From Rhodovulum sulfidophilum DSM 1374 (lineage in GTDB: Bacteria > Pseudomonadota > Alphaproteobacteria > Rhodobacterales > Rhodobacteraceae): a DNA stretch of 64,000 bases. Position 1 is the first letter of the stretch; every line of letters begins with the position of its first letter. The stretch is from NCBI RefSeq assembly GCF_001633165.1, contig NZ_CP015418.1:1158501-1222500 (forward strand), in the 5' to 3' direction. Both the position numbers and the translations under genes were made by a program. The notes under the pieces are model-generated. The model searched no databases, had not been told where the DNA came from, and saw only the letters and a program-made list of their open reading frames with translations. Below, in pieces: positions 63,318-64,000 of the stretch.

Positions 63318-64000
63318 ATGACCGAAATGTTCGATGACCGCAAGGCGCAGGCTGCCACCTGGTTCCGCAATCTGCGAGACGAGATCGTTGCCGCCTTCGA
63401 GGCGCTGGAGGACGGCCCCGCGGCCGAACCGGAGGCCGGGCGCGCTCCGGGCCGTTTCGAGGTGACCGAGACCCGCCGGAAGTCCGAGGATGGCGGCGAT
63501 GTCGGCGGCGGGCTGATGAGCGTGATGCGGAGCGGCCGGATCTTCGAGAAGGTGGGGGTCAATGTCTCGACCGTCCATGGCACGCTGAACCCGAAGGCGC
63601 AGGTGGCGATGGCGGCGCGCAAGGGGCTGGAGGGCATGCGGGAGGATCCGCGCTTCTGGGCCTCGGGCATCAGCCTCGTCGCGCATATGCAGAACCCCCA
63701 TAGCCCGGCGGTGCATCTCAATACCCGGATGTTCTGGACCCCGCATGGCTGGTGGTTCGGCGGCGGGACCGATCTGAACCCCTGCCTGCCGCGGGACGAG
63801 GACACGGCCGCTTTTCACGGCGTGCTGAAGGCGCATTGCGACCGCCACGATGTTGCCCATTACCCGCGCTTCAAGGCCTGGGCCGACGAGTATTTCCACG
63901 TCCCGCATCGCGGCCGCGCCCGCGGCGTCGGCGGGATCTTCTTCGACGATCTGAATTCGGGCGACTGGGCCGCGGATTTCGCCTTCACCCAGGATGTCGG
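63318..64000 (+). CDS. hemF: Oxygen-dependent coproporphyrinogen III oxidase (5' part)
   Basis: 227 codons up to the window end; no stop reached. Start MTEMFDDRKAQAATWFRNLR follows CAGGGAGAAAC. HemF signatures: GGGLMSVMRSGRIFEKVGVN, HMQNPHSPAVHLNTRMF, WWFGGGTDLNP, the catalytic His segment LKAHCDRHDVAHYPRFK and GVGGIFFDDLNSGDW. It oxidises coproporphyrinogen III to protoporphyrinogen IX using O2, the aerobic counterpart of hemN at 46-47 kb. Family length is about 300. Confidence 0.96.
   Translation, partial: MTEMFDDRKAQAATWFRNLRDEIVAAFEALEDGPAAEPEAGRAPGRFEVTETRRKSEDGGDVGGGLMSVMRSGRIFEKVGVNVSTVHGTLNPKAQVAMAARKGLEGMREDPRFWASGISLVAHMQNPHSPAVHLNTRMFWTPHGWWFGGGTDLNPCLPRDEDTAAFHGVLKAHCDRHDVAHYPRFKAWADEYFHVPHRGRARGVGGIFFDDLNSGDWAADFAFTQDV

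Noticed and set aside
1..64000. Mobile elements, prophage, CRISPR arrays, tRNA or rRNA genes
   Set aside because: None seen on either strand: no transposase or integrase motif, no regular spaced repeats, no tRNA arm patterns.

Overview
The window is a high-GC chromosomal segment from a purple non-sulfur phototroph of the family Rhodobacteraceae (Rhodobacter/Rhodovulum type). Evidence: a bacteriochlorophyll a and spheroidene-pathway gene set (puhA-type reaction centre H subunit, acsF, bchIDO, crtA, crtI, crtB, tspO), a TGT-N12-ACA site of the PpsR/CrtJ type, and the Rhodobacter-style block hemN / fnrL / uspA / ccoNOQP / ccoGHIS. The genus cannot be fixed from the sequence alone. I see no transposase, integrase, phage gene, CRISPR array, rRNA or tRNA; this is stable core chromosome.

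Layout. 1-5.5 kb: right end of a photosynthesis gene cluster, lhaA (cut by the window edge)-puhA-puhB-puhC-small orf-acsF-puhE, then cycA (cytochrome c2). 5.6-10 kb: crtA-bchI-bchD-bchO on the minus strand. 10.1-13.2 kb: crtI-crtB-tspO on the plus strand. The crtA/crtI gap holds a PpsR-like operator. The cluster ends at tspO; crtC, crtD, crtE, crtF and bchC, which follow in Rhodobacter, are not here, and hemA is missing between puhE and cycA. 13.3-22.8 kb: UbiH-type hydroxylase, amidase, PLP aminotransferase, ftsK, lolA, an SLT lipoprotein, an AEC carrier and hspQ. 22.8-33.6 kb: gamma-glutamyltransferase, a 0.77-kb gene-poor stretch, ald with a divergent Lrp regulator, a class II aldolase, a cyclic-nucleotide phosphodiesterase/nucleotidase, nudC, an SRPBCC protein, rpsU, COQ9 and a quinone oxidoreductase. 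33.7-40.1 kb: RNase T2, trcR, a membrane-anchored cytochrome cy-like gene, pheA, the 4.5S SRP RNA with a small ORF antisense to it, and dnaX-ybaB-recR. 40.2-46.0 kb: yejABEF peptide importer. 46-57.3 kb: oxygen-responsive respiratory block hemN, fnrL, uspA, ccoNOQP and ccoGHIS with FNR-type boxes in both divergent promoter regions. 57.4-64 kb: FAA hydrolase, DD-carboxypeptidase with a SPOR domain, HAD phosphatase, clpS, rsmC, an SDR-like protein without the catalytic lysine, a small lipoprotein and hemF (cut by the window end).

How it fits together. The left side builds the reaction centre (PuhA and its assembly factors), its pigments (AcsF, BchI/BchD, CrtB/CrtI/CrtA) and its soluble electron donor (cytochrome c2). 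The right side builds the high-affinity cbb3 oxidase with its copper and assembly factors, and both forms of coproporphyrinogen III oxidase (oxygen-dependent HemF, oxygen-independent HemN) that feed haem and bacteriochlorophyll synthesis. FnrL and a PpsR-type repressor are the likely oxygen switches joining the two. Cytochrome c2 and the cytochrome cy-like protein could both serve the reaction centre and the oxidase.

I found no clearly new multi-gene system. The points most worth a second look are the SRP-antisense small ORF, the SDR protein with Cys in place of the catalytic Lys, the perfect inverted repeat on the proposed uspA -10 element, the spacing of the paired FNR boxes, and the permuted photosynthesis cluster.
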